Assembly: GCA_964058845.1 (NCBI GenBank)
Contig: CAXKVR010000056.1
Location: 186,001-250,000, forward strand
Direction: 5' to 3'
DNA: 64,000 nucleotides
DNA from: Carex sylvatica
Lineage: Eukaryota; Streptophyta; Magnoliopsida; Poales; Cyperaceae
Shown: piece by piece, positions 1-11,072 of the stretch
Numbering within the stretch: position 1 is the first letter of the stretch
Layout: the number at the start of each line of letters is the position of its first letter
The notes under the pieces: generated by a model
Database searches by the model: none
What the model saw: only the letters and a program-made list of their open reading frames with translations
Told to the model about the DNA's origin: nothing
Translations under genes and position numbers: made by a program

Positions 1-133
1 ATATAAGATGAAATATGCTGTGCATCCTTGCAAAACATTTGTGCCCACACAACTCCAAAAGTCCCAAAAGATATCCCCTGTATAAACTTTCTGAATATAC
101 ACACAGGAGAATAAAATAGATAAGTTCATTCAA

Positions 134-2646
134 GAAGAAGGATACAAAAGTGACCATGAGGGTATAATTGACCGCCTTGTTGTAATAAACATCTACATTT
201 ATTGACGACGCATTAAGCAAAATGGGAGTGAAGCACTCTCCATCTGAATCAAGCGCGGGTGCCTCTGTTAGACCCTCGAACCGATACTTGTCATGCTCTC
301 CCTCTGACGAAACAAAATTTCAATATTTAAAATTCAACAGTAAAAAGAGCAAAAGCAACAAGAGAATAGGGTTAGAAAGTGTTGACCTCACCAGAAAAGG
401 TATATTTTTTCTTGAGAAATAATATACTTATTTCTTTGAGAACACTATGAAACGAACAAATTCTTGGACGTAGCCTAAATTTGTTTTTAAATAAAATGTT
501 CAACAACAGGACACATTAACAATATGTACCAGACATATCACAAATTCATAATTCAATTATTATTTCTTTATGGGTACTTCATGAAGTTTCAGAAAATGAA
601 TGTTAAGATTAAATGGAAGATCATAAAGTTAAACTTAGAAGTTAATAGCTTCTTATGATACTTACTGGAAGTATTGGACAAAATATTTTTAAATGAACTA
701 ATTGTATGTAAAAGTTAAAAAAAATATATATATTACACAATAACTTTTTTCCTTGACAATATATTTGTGAAGATGAGCATTGCAAGTGGTTATTATAAAA
801 CTAAGAAAAAAACGAAGCACACAATAATAATTAGAAGCAAAGATGGGATGTTTGAGATACCAATTTGACTAGCAGATATGCGCGACACCTTGGCTGCAAT
901 CTCTACATTACAGTACTTCTCCAATTCTTTTGTTAGAGCTGATACAAAATAAATGAATCAGTAAATAATAAATAAATAAATAAAAGTAGAAACAAGTTCA
1001 TGAATTCGGTTTTTAAGTGAACTTTCAGAGGAAAAAAATTAACCAACAAAGACCCCCAAAAACAACAATATTGGTATCAACTATTTTTTATGATTACCAT
1101 TCTTGTCCCCATTGTAACCCTTGAGGGGATCTGGATACACTTGATTGGAGAACATTCCCATCTATCAGAAAAAAAATATAAGAAATACTAATTAATCTGA
1201 TATAACTTCAATTTTGACAAACAATAAATTGTTTTTTTTTTCTATAAGCTAAATTACGAATTATTACCAGATGGTATGGATTTGACCTAGAGTATTCCTC
1301 TTCTGGGAAGGGACCATCACCTCCACTAATAACAAAAATATATCAATTTATATATATTTATATAGTTATAACAGAACCACAGAAGGAACTGATTCTGTAT
1401 CAGTATCTTACCTGTTAGCAACCATGCGTAATTGTCTGAAAGGCCAGACATACACACCTTCTATCCTCAGTCGAGCATGTTCACGTTCATTATCGAATAA
1501 ATCTTGGAAAGTAATAGATCCCTGTAAAACCAAATACAGAAAATTATTTATTTTCTAAATATTTTTTCTTAAGAATTCAGAAAATTATTATTCTCTCCCC
1601 AGTGATTACAACAATTAGCCACCCCACAAGTAAATACACATATAGATGAAATAAAACTATTTGGCAAGAGATGTTACAATGTGGTCTTAAATGCACCAAT
1701 AGACTCTTACAATTGGTACCAAATCATTAAAGTGAGATCTCTAAATTTTAAAAATTAATTGTACCGTAACATAATGTACGCCTTGTAACTTTGACGGCTT
1801 GCTAAGTAACTCCAAAACAGACACACCTTGAAATCCACTGGAATCAACGAATTTGGATGAACCATTCGTGGGGCCCATAAAACGCCAAGTTCCTGAATCA
1901 GAAAATAACAAAATAGATATAAAAAAATAACAGAAATATCAGAGGTTACTTCCTCTTCAAAATTATAATTATGTCAGAAAAGAATTACCTTTATATATTC
2001 CAGTAATATTCCAGTAATACGGGTTTAACTCGGCATCATCCCTTTTAAATAAAGCGTTCTGGAGACACAGAGAGAACAAAATTAATCACATACCCCAAAA
2101 ATATATGCAAATTGTATACATGCAGAAGTTCCCAAATATGGCATAGGCAACAGATCAATGACTGCCAAATTGTATATATTTGCAATGCATCAAACACTAA
2201 GCAACTAAATATATATATATAGAGGTTGGCTACTCTACTTCCATAAGCATATGAGGGCATATGCTTATAAGTCATTTTTGCGTTTTTAATGTCCAAATGG
2301 TCGATGTGAAGCACTCAACATGTTCTCCATACTAGAATGTGTTTGGAGACCGAAATTTACATTTTTTGGAATTTTTTTACTATTTTTTCAGAATTTTTCT
2401 AAACAGGGTTTTTCATATTTTTTTTTAAAAAAATTCATAAATTTTATGACTGTTTTGAAAAATTCTGAAAAAATAGTAAAAAAATTCCAAAATATATAAA
2501 ATTTAGTCTCCAAGCATATTCTAGTATGGAGAACATGTTGAGTGCTTTAGATCAACTATTTGGACATTAAAAACGCAAAAACGAATTATAAGCATATGAA
2601 CTCATATGCTCATATGCTTATGGAGGTAGAGTAGCCAACCTCTCTA

Positions 2647-2686
<40 letters not shown>

Positions 2687-3172
2687 AACCGAACAAAGTG
2701 AAGTATGGAGTTCTCAGCCAATTTTAGCCAATCATAAAATTCCAATATCACAAATAACTAACAAATATGCAAAAACGCCCCTATATCAACCGAATTGCAA
2801 GAGTAATTCTACCCCAGTTGCTAATTTTGTTTTTAAATAATTGAGCTACAGTACTTGCGCTACTTCAGGGGAAATGCAAAATTTTAGTAGCAGCACAAAC
2901 ACAAGGGAATAAGATAAACATCTAAGCAAATACATAAATAGAAAAAAAAACAAAGGGTTCACACACTAATTTTAGAGAACAACCAAACAATTGCATCGCA
3001 TAAAGGGCCCAATTAAGTATAGTCAAACAAATTAAGTAGAACTACAAACCTCATCACTCCATGTGGCTGAAGTAACAACTGTAGGTCGATCTCTTATAGG
3101 CCTCAGCGAAATCGAAGGTCTAAACAACCCAAGAAGAAGGAGAAAAGCAGATAGAAGAGGAAAGGTTTTCAT
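134..3172 (-). CDS. FLY2: FLY1/FLY2-like transmembrane E3 ubiquitin ligase, 5' part (exons 1-8)
   Basis: Spliced minus-strand gene running off the left edge. Exons that join in frame with GT-AG borders: 3050-3172, 1989-2058, 1765-1892, 1412-1521, 1268-1325, 1098-1161, 861-938, about 134-303 (267 residues). The ATG at 3170-3172 opens a signal peptide (about residues 1-23, MKTFPLL then a Leu run). The rest is the lumenal N-terminal domain of the FLYING SAUCER/TUL1-like family, seen in NPYYWNITG (53-61), GVHYVTGSITF, VWPFRQLRMVANSG, SNPYHL, CNVEIAAKVSRI and YYNKAVNYTLMVTF just before the first membrane span. The other membrane spans and the RING domain lie outside the window. In Arabidopsis FLY1 acts in Golgi/endomembranes and affects pectin methylesterification of seed mucilage. 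FLY1 and FLY2 cannot be told apart here, so the symbol is approximate. The 3' border of exon 8 is unclear: similarity stops after VTFVSF and no good donor follows. Confidence 0.85.
2221..2643. mobile_element. MITE with long inverted repeats in intron 1 of the FLY-like gene
   Basis: The first about 180 bases (from AGAGGTTGGCTACTCTAC) are an imperfect reverse complement of the last about 180 (ending GTAGAGTAGCCAACCTCT). A short A/T-rich loop lies around 2390-2460. No coding capacity. The flanks are (TA)n on the left and (TC)n(TA)n on the right, so the target-site duplication cannot be read. Size and structure fit a non-autonomous foldback element or MITE; the superfamily is not assigned. Transcribed in the intron it would fold into a long hairpin. 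Confidence 0.75.
2641..2687. repeat. (TC)n(TA)n microsatellite
   Basis: A run of TC dinucleotides followed by TA dinucleotides directly abutting the right end of the intronic MITE. It is probably polymorphic. Confidence 0.9.
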
Positions 3173-3545
3173 TTGCGAAAAGAAATTAAGCGCAAAATCA
3201 AACCTTTTCTGCTCTGTCTTCCTGGAAAATCAAGAAGAGAAGCCGAGGAAGGTGAAACCACCGAGCTTTATTTTTTCGGATAGAGGGGAGGTTGCTTTGG
3301 ATGGAGTCAAATACCAACCAAACACAACCCCATCTCTCTCGGAGAGATTAATAGGAGGTGGAGAGAGAAAACGAGAGCTCAACGAACTGAGAAAGAGAGA
3401 GAGAGAGAGAGATAAAGGTCAAAGACGAAAGAGGAGAGAGAAGTTAGAAAGCGTGCGAAATTGAGCAATTTCTTTGTTGCTGGAGAGAGAATCGAGACGA
3501 GATTCTTGAAAGGGAAGGAGAGCGAGACAAACAGCAGATGAACCT
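3173..3545 (-). promoter_or_regulatory. 5' leader and proximal promoter of the FLY-like gene
   Basis: On the minus strand this stretch just upstream of the ATG is strongly CT-rich, including a (CT)n run at about 3392-3412 and CTCTCTCC blocks, as in many plant 5' leaders. No TATA box could be placed with confidence. An open frame on the plus strand here is only the antisense of exon 1 and the leader. Confidence 0.45.
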
Positions 3546-4445
3546 GGACCATGGAAAGCTCTCTTGTTCATGGGACCCACAATAGACCTTAACTTTAGAT
3601 CCCATATGGTGGGTCCAACATGTCATATACTGAATTGTAATTACCACATAATTTCTGTCCCGAGTTTATGCAGGCACCGGGGGCAATAATCTAGTCGGAT
3701 TTCCTTGTTACAATTTCTCAGGACCAGACTCTGTTACAGTTCATGTTCAGTACGTCCCTCGAGATATAACTTAATCTGTGGGTCCCGGATGACAGTAACT
3801 TGCATCATGATCTGTTTCAGAAAGATCATAGTAGAGAACCTAAACAGGCATAAAAGCATTGGGCTCTGGCTGCTCGGTAGCCACAGTTTTTGGTTGCACC
3901 TTGATTAATAAATATTGTACGATCGAAGTAAGTAAATGTAACTATGAAGTACATACTCTCTTTCTCGGTTCACATTAAATTTTCCATTCCATGTTTCTCC
4001 ACTAAGTTGTGGAGGGTAGAGTTGGCGTCCGATGAGAGCGGTTGGTGGGGTCAACTGGGGCCATGTGGACTTGAGCTGGGAGCTGTTAAAAATTATCTTA
4101 CTCTCTTTTTTCTCTTTTAAGTAATTTAAGTTCAATTAATTCTTCAAATAAACTAAATCCAGTCAAATTATCTTTTCCTGTTCTGAAGTTATTTAAACTT
4201 AAACAATTCTACAAATGAACTAAATTCGGTTAAAAATTACTTCAACAGTTCTTCAAATAAACTAAACCCGGTTGAGTTCTCTTTCAAAGTGAAAAGTAAC
4301 AGTATTATCAAAGATAAGAATCAAAATAATAAAAAATCCTCAAACTAATTACGTCTAGATTATAGTTAATTATTGGTTTAACTTATGCTTCAACTAATTA
4401 TCCAAAAAAACAAAGTACTTTCTTATACTTTATTATTTCACAGCA
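3546..4445. other. Intergenic, no gene seen
   Basis: AT-rich DNA between the FLY-like promoter and the MULE. Short degenerate direct repeats occur at 4128-4275, where a piece like TTCAAATAAACTAAA recurs about every 60 bases. No convincing coding region or element end was found. Confidence 0.5.
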
Positions 4446-4454
4446 TCCGTGGTC

Positions 4455-4680
4455 CGGCCATTTTTATTAATACCCTTTAAAAAAAAAAATTTAACAATAC
4501 TCCCGAATTTTTTTTTTTTTTATAAATGCCCTGACTATCAGGGCGCTAGGCGAGCTAGAAAATATGCAGACCGCCCTACTGGGCAGTGGGCCACTATAAC
4601 ACAGGACCGCCCCTCTCAGTGGCGAGTCACTACACCAAACCGTCCCCCTAGGGGCGGTCCATTATGCCTATAAATTTCAA
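4455..4680 (+). repeat. MULE left terminal inverted repeat
   Basis: Matches the reverse complement of about 22150-22382: a shared tip, then a poly-A/T block, AATAC(T/C)(C/T)CCGAATTT, AAATGC(C/T)CTGAC, and a GC-rich zone with CGCTAGGCG and GACCGCCCT. The GC-rich zone is less conserved between the two ends than the tip. Confidence 0.85.
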
Positions 4681-4991
4681 AACCACTTCAAAACCATTCA
4701 CATCCCGTTTTTTTATTACAGGTATTTTTTATTTTTTTAATTTAAATATTAGTTTATATAATTAATTATTAATGACTGTACGTATATAATTACTGTAGCA
4801 ATTCATGTACATTCACGGTATATTTATTGTAGCAATTCCTGTAGAAATTCATGTACATTTACTGTAGTAACAAGTTTTTTTTTTATTAGTCATTTATTAC
4901 TGTACAATTACCATAATTTAGTCATTTATTACTGTACAATTACCATAATACTTATAAAATTATTTCCTAAATGTAGTTTGTTAAGGAAAAG
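4681..4991 (+). other. MULE transposase leader, probable 5' UTR intron
   Basis: The stretch opens ATTACAG then GTATTTT and ends in a T-rich part before the ATG, resembling a non-coding leader intron. It holds repeated short words such as TGTAGCAATTC, ATGTACATT and a doubled ACTGTACAATTACCATAAT (about 4900-4950). The second MULE at 63420-63730 has the same layout. Confidence 0.4.
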
Positions 4992-6056
4992 ATGTTAGTT
5001 GCACTGTATGTGGGCGGCAAGGTACAAAAGGGTGTAGATGGCGTGTATTACACAAAATATGCGACATTTGGCTTCGAGGTTAATGAAAATACCACATTTC
5101 AGAAACTCAAGCAGCTAATATACGAAAAGACTGCTGTAAATCCCAACAGGTATGAAATAGAATTGGCTACACGGATTGACAACTCACAAAGGGGTGGGGT
5201 GGGGGGTAGACCTTACTTTGTGAGGTTTCCAATAACATATGCGAATTTGTGGAGAGTTGTGTACACTCAATTTGAGTCTAGTGGGGTCTCCGTAATGGAC
5301 ATATATTTAAAGAGGGTTCCCGGGGCTGGGGCTGGACCTTCTAGTGCGGCCGGAACTGGACCTTCCGATTATGGCAATTCGGGTTACGACAACCAGGGGT
5401 ACCACCACCACTCCCCTTATGACAACCAGAGGTACCACAGCCCCGGTTATGACATCTTCGGGTACCACAACTCCCCTGAAAATATTGAAGAGTTACCACC
5501 ACCACCCAGACAGACACCCATAATCCATAGATTTCCAACTATGCTAGAGTCAGGACCGGTACCCGTTAATCGAACTGATGTTGATATTAATGTTGATGCT
5601 ATTAATGCCATACCAGAAAGGGAAATAGAAACGGGGGATGAATACGAAGGGATTTGGGAATCCGATGACTTATCAGATGGCGATGCAAATGTAACAGGTT
5701 TATCCAGGGAAGAAAAATGCCCGATTAGAGGTCGGGGAAATAAGCATCCGGTCGCCACATTCAACGATACCATAGCTTTTGAAGAGGCAGGCATTAGTTA
5801 TTTTGGTCATCGTGTTGTATACAATGACGAACTTGCCCCAGGGTAACTTTATACTAACATAGATGAACTTATAAAAAAAATCTACGAGACTCATGTTCAC
5901 GGCAACTGGGAATGTAAAATACACAAAAGGTATCGAACAAGGTTAGTTGTACTATGTAAAACTCACCCGCGGTGCGAGTTTCACCTTTTTACAATCCATG
6001 CGGGTGTAGGAGAAGCATGGATGATTAAGAAGTGTGAACCACCCCATACATGTAAG
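4992..6056 (+). pseudogene. MuDR-type MULE transposase, N-terminal part, truncated
   Basis: The open frame 4992-5846 (284 aa) starts MLVALYVGGKVQKG and holds the N-terminal domain of plant MULE transposases (about residues 1-110, ending with PITYANLWRVVY). A low-complexity Gly/Tyr/His/Pro linker and an acidic stretch follow. After an in-frame TAA (5844-5846) the same frame continues with IDELIKKIYETHVHGNWECK, then CKTHPRCEFH and CEPPHTC. That is the MuDR DNA-binding region with its Cys/His residues, read without frameshift to about 6056. Similarity then stops abruptly: the catalytic DDE domain and the zinc knuckle are absent, and PMD 3' sequence follows on the other strand. So this is a broken transposase: one stop codon plus a 3' deletion. 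Confidence 0.85.
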
Positions 6057-6129
6057 TCGCCTTCAGCTCTTTCTCCTTTCTCTCTAACTCTAAAGTGGGT
6101 GATATAATGAATTTGGAGTGAGGAGAGAG

Positions 6130-7380
6130 AGAGAGAGAAATCGAATAAATAGGCATCCTTATTGGACCGTCCGTGGCAGAGACCTCTGCACCCTCCTCTC
6201 CCATATCCTCCTGAACCTTTGTATACATGTGCTGCATACCTGTGCCGTCTCCCCATGGATCAAATGGTAAAGATGACTGTGCATCAGCCAGCTGTGTACG
6301 CATGTCCCATGGATCTTGCCCCCAGGTTATAGGATACGTGGAAGGAGGCGGTGCGCCAAATAATACAGAGGAAAAGCCATCTACAGTCTCTCATGTACTC
6401 CCACCAGCCTCGTAGTCGTGCTCCATCGTATGTTCATATCGTGGTCAGTGGAAGCCAATCACCTCTGCATCTGTACATACCGGGGACAGGGCATCCACGC
6501 TAAACTCGACATCGGCCTGCCAAAGAGGTGCTCCATCCTAAATTTAAATAATGTTAGATTTTCTTCATACACAGAACTCTGCAATAAACAATAGAAAACT
6601 GTAACTGACCTGGCCAAGCTCTGTCAGAACTCCATATTTATTTCTATAAGCGTTCCATCCTTGGATATTCAACACCAAGTCGTGGAACTCTCAACCTGTG
6701 GTATCACCTGCATAATTGAACGTTAACTTAGTTAGAACAAAGAATTTGAGGAAAATAAAATGATTGTGTGTGCCCTACTTTTAATATTAACCGAGTAATC
6801 ACTTGAAGGAGGTGGCGACATCTCATCGGCGTAGACAGGGACTAGTTCATGATTCGAATTTCGCGGTGTATCTTTATATCCCTCCAATTGATGTTCTCTC
6901 CAGCATCACGCAGCATGCCAACGAGGCGGCCGTCCCAACCGCCTCTCTCCACGACTGGTGCACTGTGCTGGAGCATTTGACATCCTATCGCACGCCAAGC
7001 ATCCCTCGCCATACAGGCCAAGCTGTGTCCAACTCATCTGATGGCTGTCAATACCTGCACACAACATATTTTCATGATTATGACAGCAAGAAGTGTAATT
7101 AAAATTTATAATTTTTAATTAAAGTAGGTTTCAGTTATATTTATCGAGTGAGCATTGACCGGACTCCAAGACATGTAATTCCTAGATGAATCCATCAGTC
7201 TACGTCGAAGGATGTCGCCATAATGGCCTGTAAAGTAGACTGACGGCATACCGTATCTCTGAAACCATACGTCATATCTCAAAGTCCCGAGACCAACACC
7301 CAATGACTCAGGAGGTGGCAGACTCCATAAGTGTTGATCCGGATGTCGAGCCCAGTCGTACTCCCGGCTGAAACGCTGGC
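6130..7380 (-). pseudogene. Plant mobile domain (MAIN-like) gene, 3' half
   Basis: Minus-strand continuation of the PMD gene whose 5' half lies at 19053-20760. A solo LTR inserted exactly between them: KVNWSQ on the far side joins RFSREYDWARHPDQ here across the CTGGC duplication. Parts recognised: the motif LRYDVWFQRYGMPSVYF, then MSWSP (to about 7140); a later block (about 6830-7050) with MARDAWRAIGCQ and VERGGWDGRLVGMLRD; a Pro/Gln/Asp-rich tail (DAQSSLPFDPWGDG). This order matches the C-terminal half of PMD proteins annotated as 'phosphatase 7 long form homolog' or MAIN-like. Exon borders after 7140 and the 3' end are uncertain. The gene converges on the transposase fragment and may overlap its last bases. 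Confidence 0.7.
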
Positions 7381-7554
7381 TGTTACGTTACAAAGTTTTT
7401 ATAATTTATTTCAAGGGATTTAAAAACTAGAATCAAAAATCGTGCTAATAAAATAACAGTTAAACCTTAATTAAGGTTTCTCTAGATAAGTAAATCAAGT
7501 GTGAATCGAAATTGCATCGAAATTTTGAGTTTCTGGAACCTTATAGGATTAGTG

Positions 7555-7940
7555 TGCCCGCACTGGTGGTGAGTGCGGATGGATGATCCGCACTGACCCC
7601 AGCTCTTTTTCTGAAAATTGACCAAGTCCTGAGTGCGGGTGTCTCGACCCGCACTGAATTTAAATACGGATGCATTAAGCTCGGACTTTTCTTGATTCAG
7701 TGCCATTTTTCTGAAAAATTAGACTGAGTACTGAGTGCGTCCACACTCATGAATTTTCTGTGAATTTTCCTAAGTTCTAAAATTTGCCCAAATGATGAGT
7801 GCAGGTGATTGACCCGCACTGAAAATGAGTGCGTCCGTACTAGGGTTTTCTTCTGTGTTTTCTGTTCGGTTTGAATTCTGACAAGAGCTGAGTGCGGGTG
7901 ACCGACTCGCACTGAAAATGAATGCGTCCGCATTCAGAGG
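7555..7940. repeat. Array of short GAGTGCGG/CCGCACT hairpins in the solo LTR
   Basis: Four palindromic blocks, each with GAGTGCGGGT or a variant on the left and (A/C)CCGCACTG on the right, about 25-35 bases long. They sit at about 7570, 7630, 7797 and 7888, often followed by (G/A)AGTGCGTCC. They form stem-loops and repeat every 60-170 bases. They look like regulatory or structural repeats of the LTR. Confidence 0.7.
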
Positions 7941-9115
7941 GATTTTTAATCAAAACTCAGATTTCTTTTTTTTTCTTTCTCTATTTCTCCTCCGCCCTTT
8001 TTCCTTCTTTCTGTGTGTTCCGCCCAAGAGAGAAGAAAAGAGAGAGAAAGCTTCCAAATTTGCCTCAGAGCCCACGAAATCGAAGGTAGCGCCGAGGAAT
8101 TGATCGTAGATCTCCCCTAACCCATCTATTCGGTATTTCTTTCTCTCATTTTCTCTCTCAAAATCTCGAATTCTTTTCAATTGCTCGAGTTTTCATTTTA
8201 AACCCGAGATTTGTGTTGAATTAGTTGTAGACTAGCCCTTTGAACTTCCTTGTTGGTTATGTATCAATTCTTTTCTCGATTTTATCTCAATTTTGAGAAT
8301 CTCCAGTTTTAGGGTTTTTCGGTACCAAATCCGAAATTGAGAAATACGGTCGATTGATTAGGCTAAACCAACCAATTAGACTTGTAATCGGTAGGGTTAC
8401 ATTTTGATCTTGAAATGCTAGCACGTGTATCGGTTAAGTCAAATTTTGACCAAATTAGGGTTTAACCAATCGGTAAATGAATTGTTAATTAAGATGATAT
8501 ATGGTTTAGAGGACCTAATTGCATAAGTGCATGATGGTTAAGAAGTGTTAAGTAAGGAAACCAATAAAAAGAGTATACGAATTCAGTTAAGAAAATAGGA
8601 AATAACTCGTGTCACCCAATCGAACCTTTCGACCATTGAACCAAGTCTAAACCAAATGAACACGTATAATATAAGTGTAAGCTCGGTAGAGCCAGACTTT
8701 GCGGAGCAATTCGAGACGCCTGACCCATAGCTTCGCTGTACGCTCGTCGTGATCAGGTGCGGGGTCCTTGGACTTGTTTGATGTTTTATTTTCATAAATT
8801 AGATTATTGCTCAAATTGTCATGTTGAATGTTTGATTTTGTTGCATAATTGTTGAAATTCATGTGATATAGTTGATTTGCATATGCGTCCGGTTGCCAAA
8901 TTGAATTGTTATTTTGTGATCTGATTTTGGTTGAAAGTCACCACAAATTGTCGATTGTGAAAATCATTGGGATTGAATTGGTAAAGTTGAGCTGTATAGC
9001 TAACTTTGACCATATGAATGAAATTTACAAAGTTGAGCTGTATCAGCTGACTTTGATCCCAGGATCCTTCTGGCCCATTAGGTGAACGGCCCTCATGTTT
9101 CTCAGTACCAGTTGG

Positions 9116-11072
9116 TGTTAGTTTGTAATAATCTAGAAGTCAATAATACGATAAATTATCATAAAGCTTTGTTCATGAATTGAGTGATTAAATAAACTGT
9201 CATTTTGTTGCCTTGAATATTATTACATTTATGAATCATTCCTTTATCTGACTAGAGTCAATAACTGGAATTGTGAAACTTCATAATATAGATGTTATAT
9301 ATTCTTAAAAGTCACTAACTGAGGTAATTAGCAGGAACACTAATTAACCGTTACAAGGTTAGTATGTGGATTAAAAGATGGTCAAGTTTTACAGACCACT
9401 GACAAGAGATGTCATTTTAATCACATAGATACATGTTCTAGGAACATGGTATTTGACAGACCCCGAATGAAACATTAAATGGAATTGTGTACGTGTCATT
9501 AATGTTTTCATTCAGTGTTAAGTTCTAAAGTATGAGGTATTCATCTTTCCTACTAAGAAATATGTATGTGTGATTGTTATCTAACGCTGTCGGTAAAACG
9601 CAGTTATAACGGTAGCTTTTCGGTACACATAACTTAGCTGAGGTAGTGATGGTTTACCAAAAGTACTATTGTCCCTCGTATCTCTATACGAGCTATAGCA
9701 TCACTGGGCCCCTTGATAGAGTAAGATTATCTGCTAGCGGTATAATTACAAGAGTAATTATATTTGATAATCTGCTCAAGATCAAGAAAAGATTAAGTTT
9801 GCAAGGATGACACACACCTACCTTGAAACTGATCTGATAGCTATGAGACGAAAGAACTGACACGAGTAAAATAGTTTACTGGATCGTGATATTGTACAGT
9901 ACAGCATCATCTGTGTAATTGGATGGTCATGACGCGTTATGCCAGATGCCTCTCATGATTATAGAAGTTAAAACAGTTTTAATTCTATTTACCAACATAA
10001 CACAGATCCTATTGGGTCACACCGTATAGGAGCTAATCGGAGAATCTTATTGATTAATTATAAATTGATTATAATTAATATTAAGATGGTTATAATTAAT
10101 TATACATGATATAATTAAATTATAAATGTCATATAAATTGGCAAAGCAAAAACAAAAGGTTAATTTATAAACGTACCCGTTACGTTGTATAAAAGTTACC
10201 GAAACAACAAACCGCAAGAAATATAATTGTTCAGAATAATTATACGGATGTTAAATTAAATTTGGGCCAAGGGCATTTTGGTCTTTTTACACATGACATG
10301 TCATCATCCTTATCCACATGACATGTCATCATCCTTATCCATTCAATGGCATTTCCGTAAATGACATTTTGGTAAATGGCATTTCCGTAATTCCTGAACC
10401 TTCTCAAATGCCTATAAATAGAGGGGTGAGGGTAAGAGAGAAGCTTGCTAATTCACATCGTATCGGATTGTCAGATCGATTCGAGTTTATATTTTTCTTT
10501 CTTTTTCGGTTGCGGTAGTTTACGGGATTCGGGATTCAGAAATAATAGATTTGCGAAAGTCGCGGTATTTCTGTTTTTGCTTATTAGTGAATCGGAATAA
10601 CTGCGGGTCGTGAATAGTGTTATTTCATCCTTTTCTCGGTGAATAGTGTTTTTGCAGAAAACCGCGGTTTACGGTATTTCTGGCAATAAGAAATAAACCG
10701 CTCTCTGGTTAGTCCTGGTGGATAACCGATAGAGGTATCACACGTGTGATACTCCGAGACGAGTCATTCCCTGGTGTAGCTCTTCTCGCTCGGTCTGCTT
10801 TCCAATCAGAATTTGGAAACAAGGTATATACAAGTTATATTAATCTATTTAACTGGTAAGTAGATTAATGTTTTAGAAATCAATTATGGAGTAGATCTGT
10901 AAAAGGATTAAATAGGGTTCTGATGTCAAAGGAATACGGAAGGTGGACCCCTTGGAATGTTTCCTGACATACCCCGTTTAATCCTTGGATTAAGATTAGA
11001 AGTAAAATTTTTGTTTTACGTTCTTTCCGCACTTAATCAAATCAATGGGTTTGAACTGTCAAAACCCCAACA
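9116..11072 (+). repeat. 5' LTR of the Ty1/copia element
   Basis: 1,957 bp, TG...CA ends. The first about 900 bases differ from the 3' LTR at roughly eight positions by eye. It contains a TATA box (TATAAATAG, 10413-10421), a short array of AATGGCATTT(C/T)(C/G)GTA words just upstream, and a stem-loop zone near its end (about 10895-11000). Confidence 0.92.
10413..10421 (+). promoter_or_regulatory. TATA box of the copia 5' LTR
   Basis: TATAAATAG followed by GA-rich leader sequence, at the same place in both LTRs (17360-17368 in the 3' copy). It follows the GGCATTT repeat array and marks the likely U3/R region. Confidence 0.7.

Noticed and set aside
3063..3464. 133-codon plus-strand open frame
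   Set aside because: It is the antisense of the FLY-like exon 1 and its CT-rich leader; the minus strand gives a signal peptide and a family match joined to seven more exons.
4992..5846. Intact 284-aa host protein
   Set aside because: The frame continues past the stop into a MuDR DNA-binding region and lies within MULE TIRs, so it is a broken transposase rather than a host gene.
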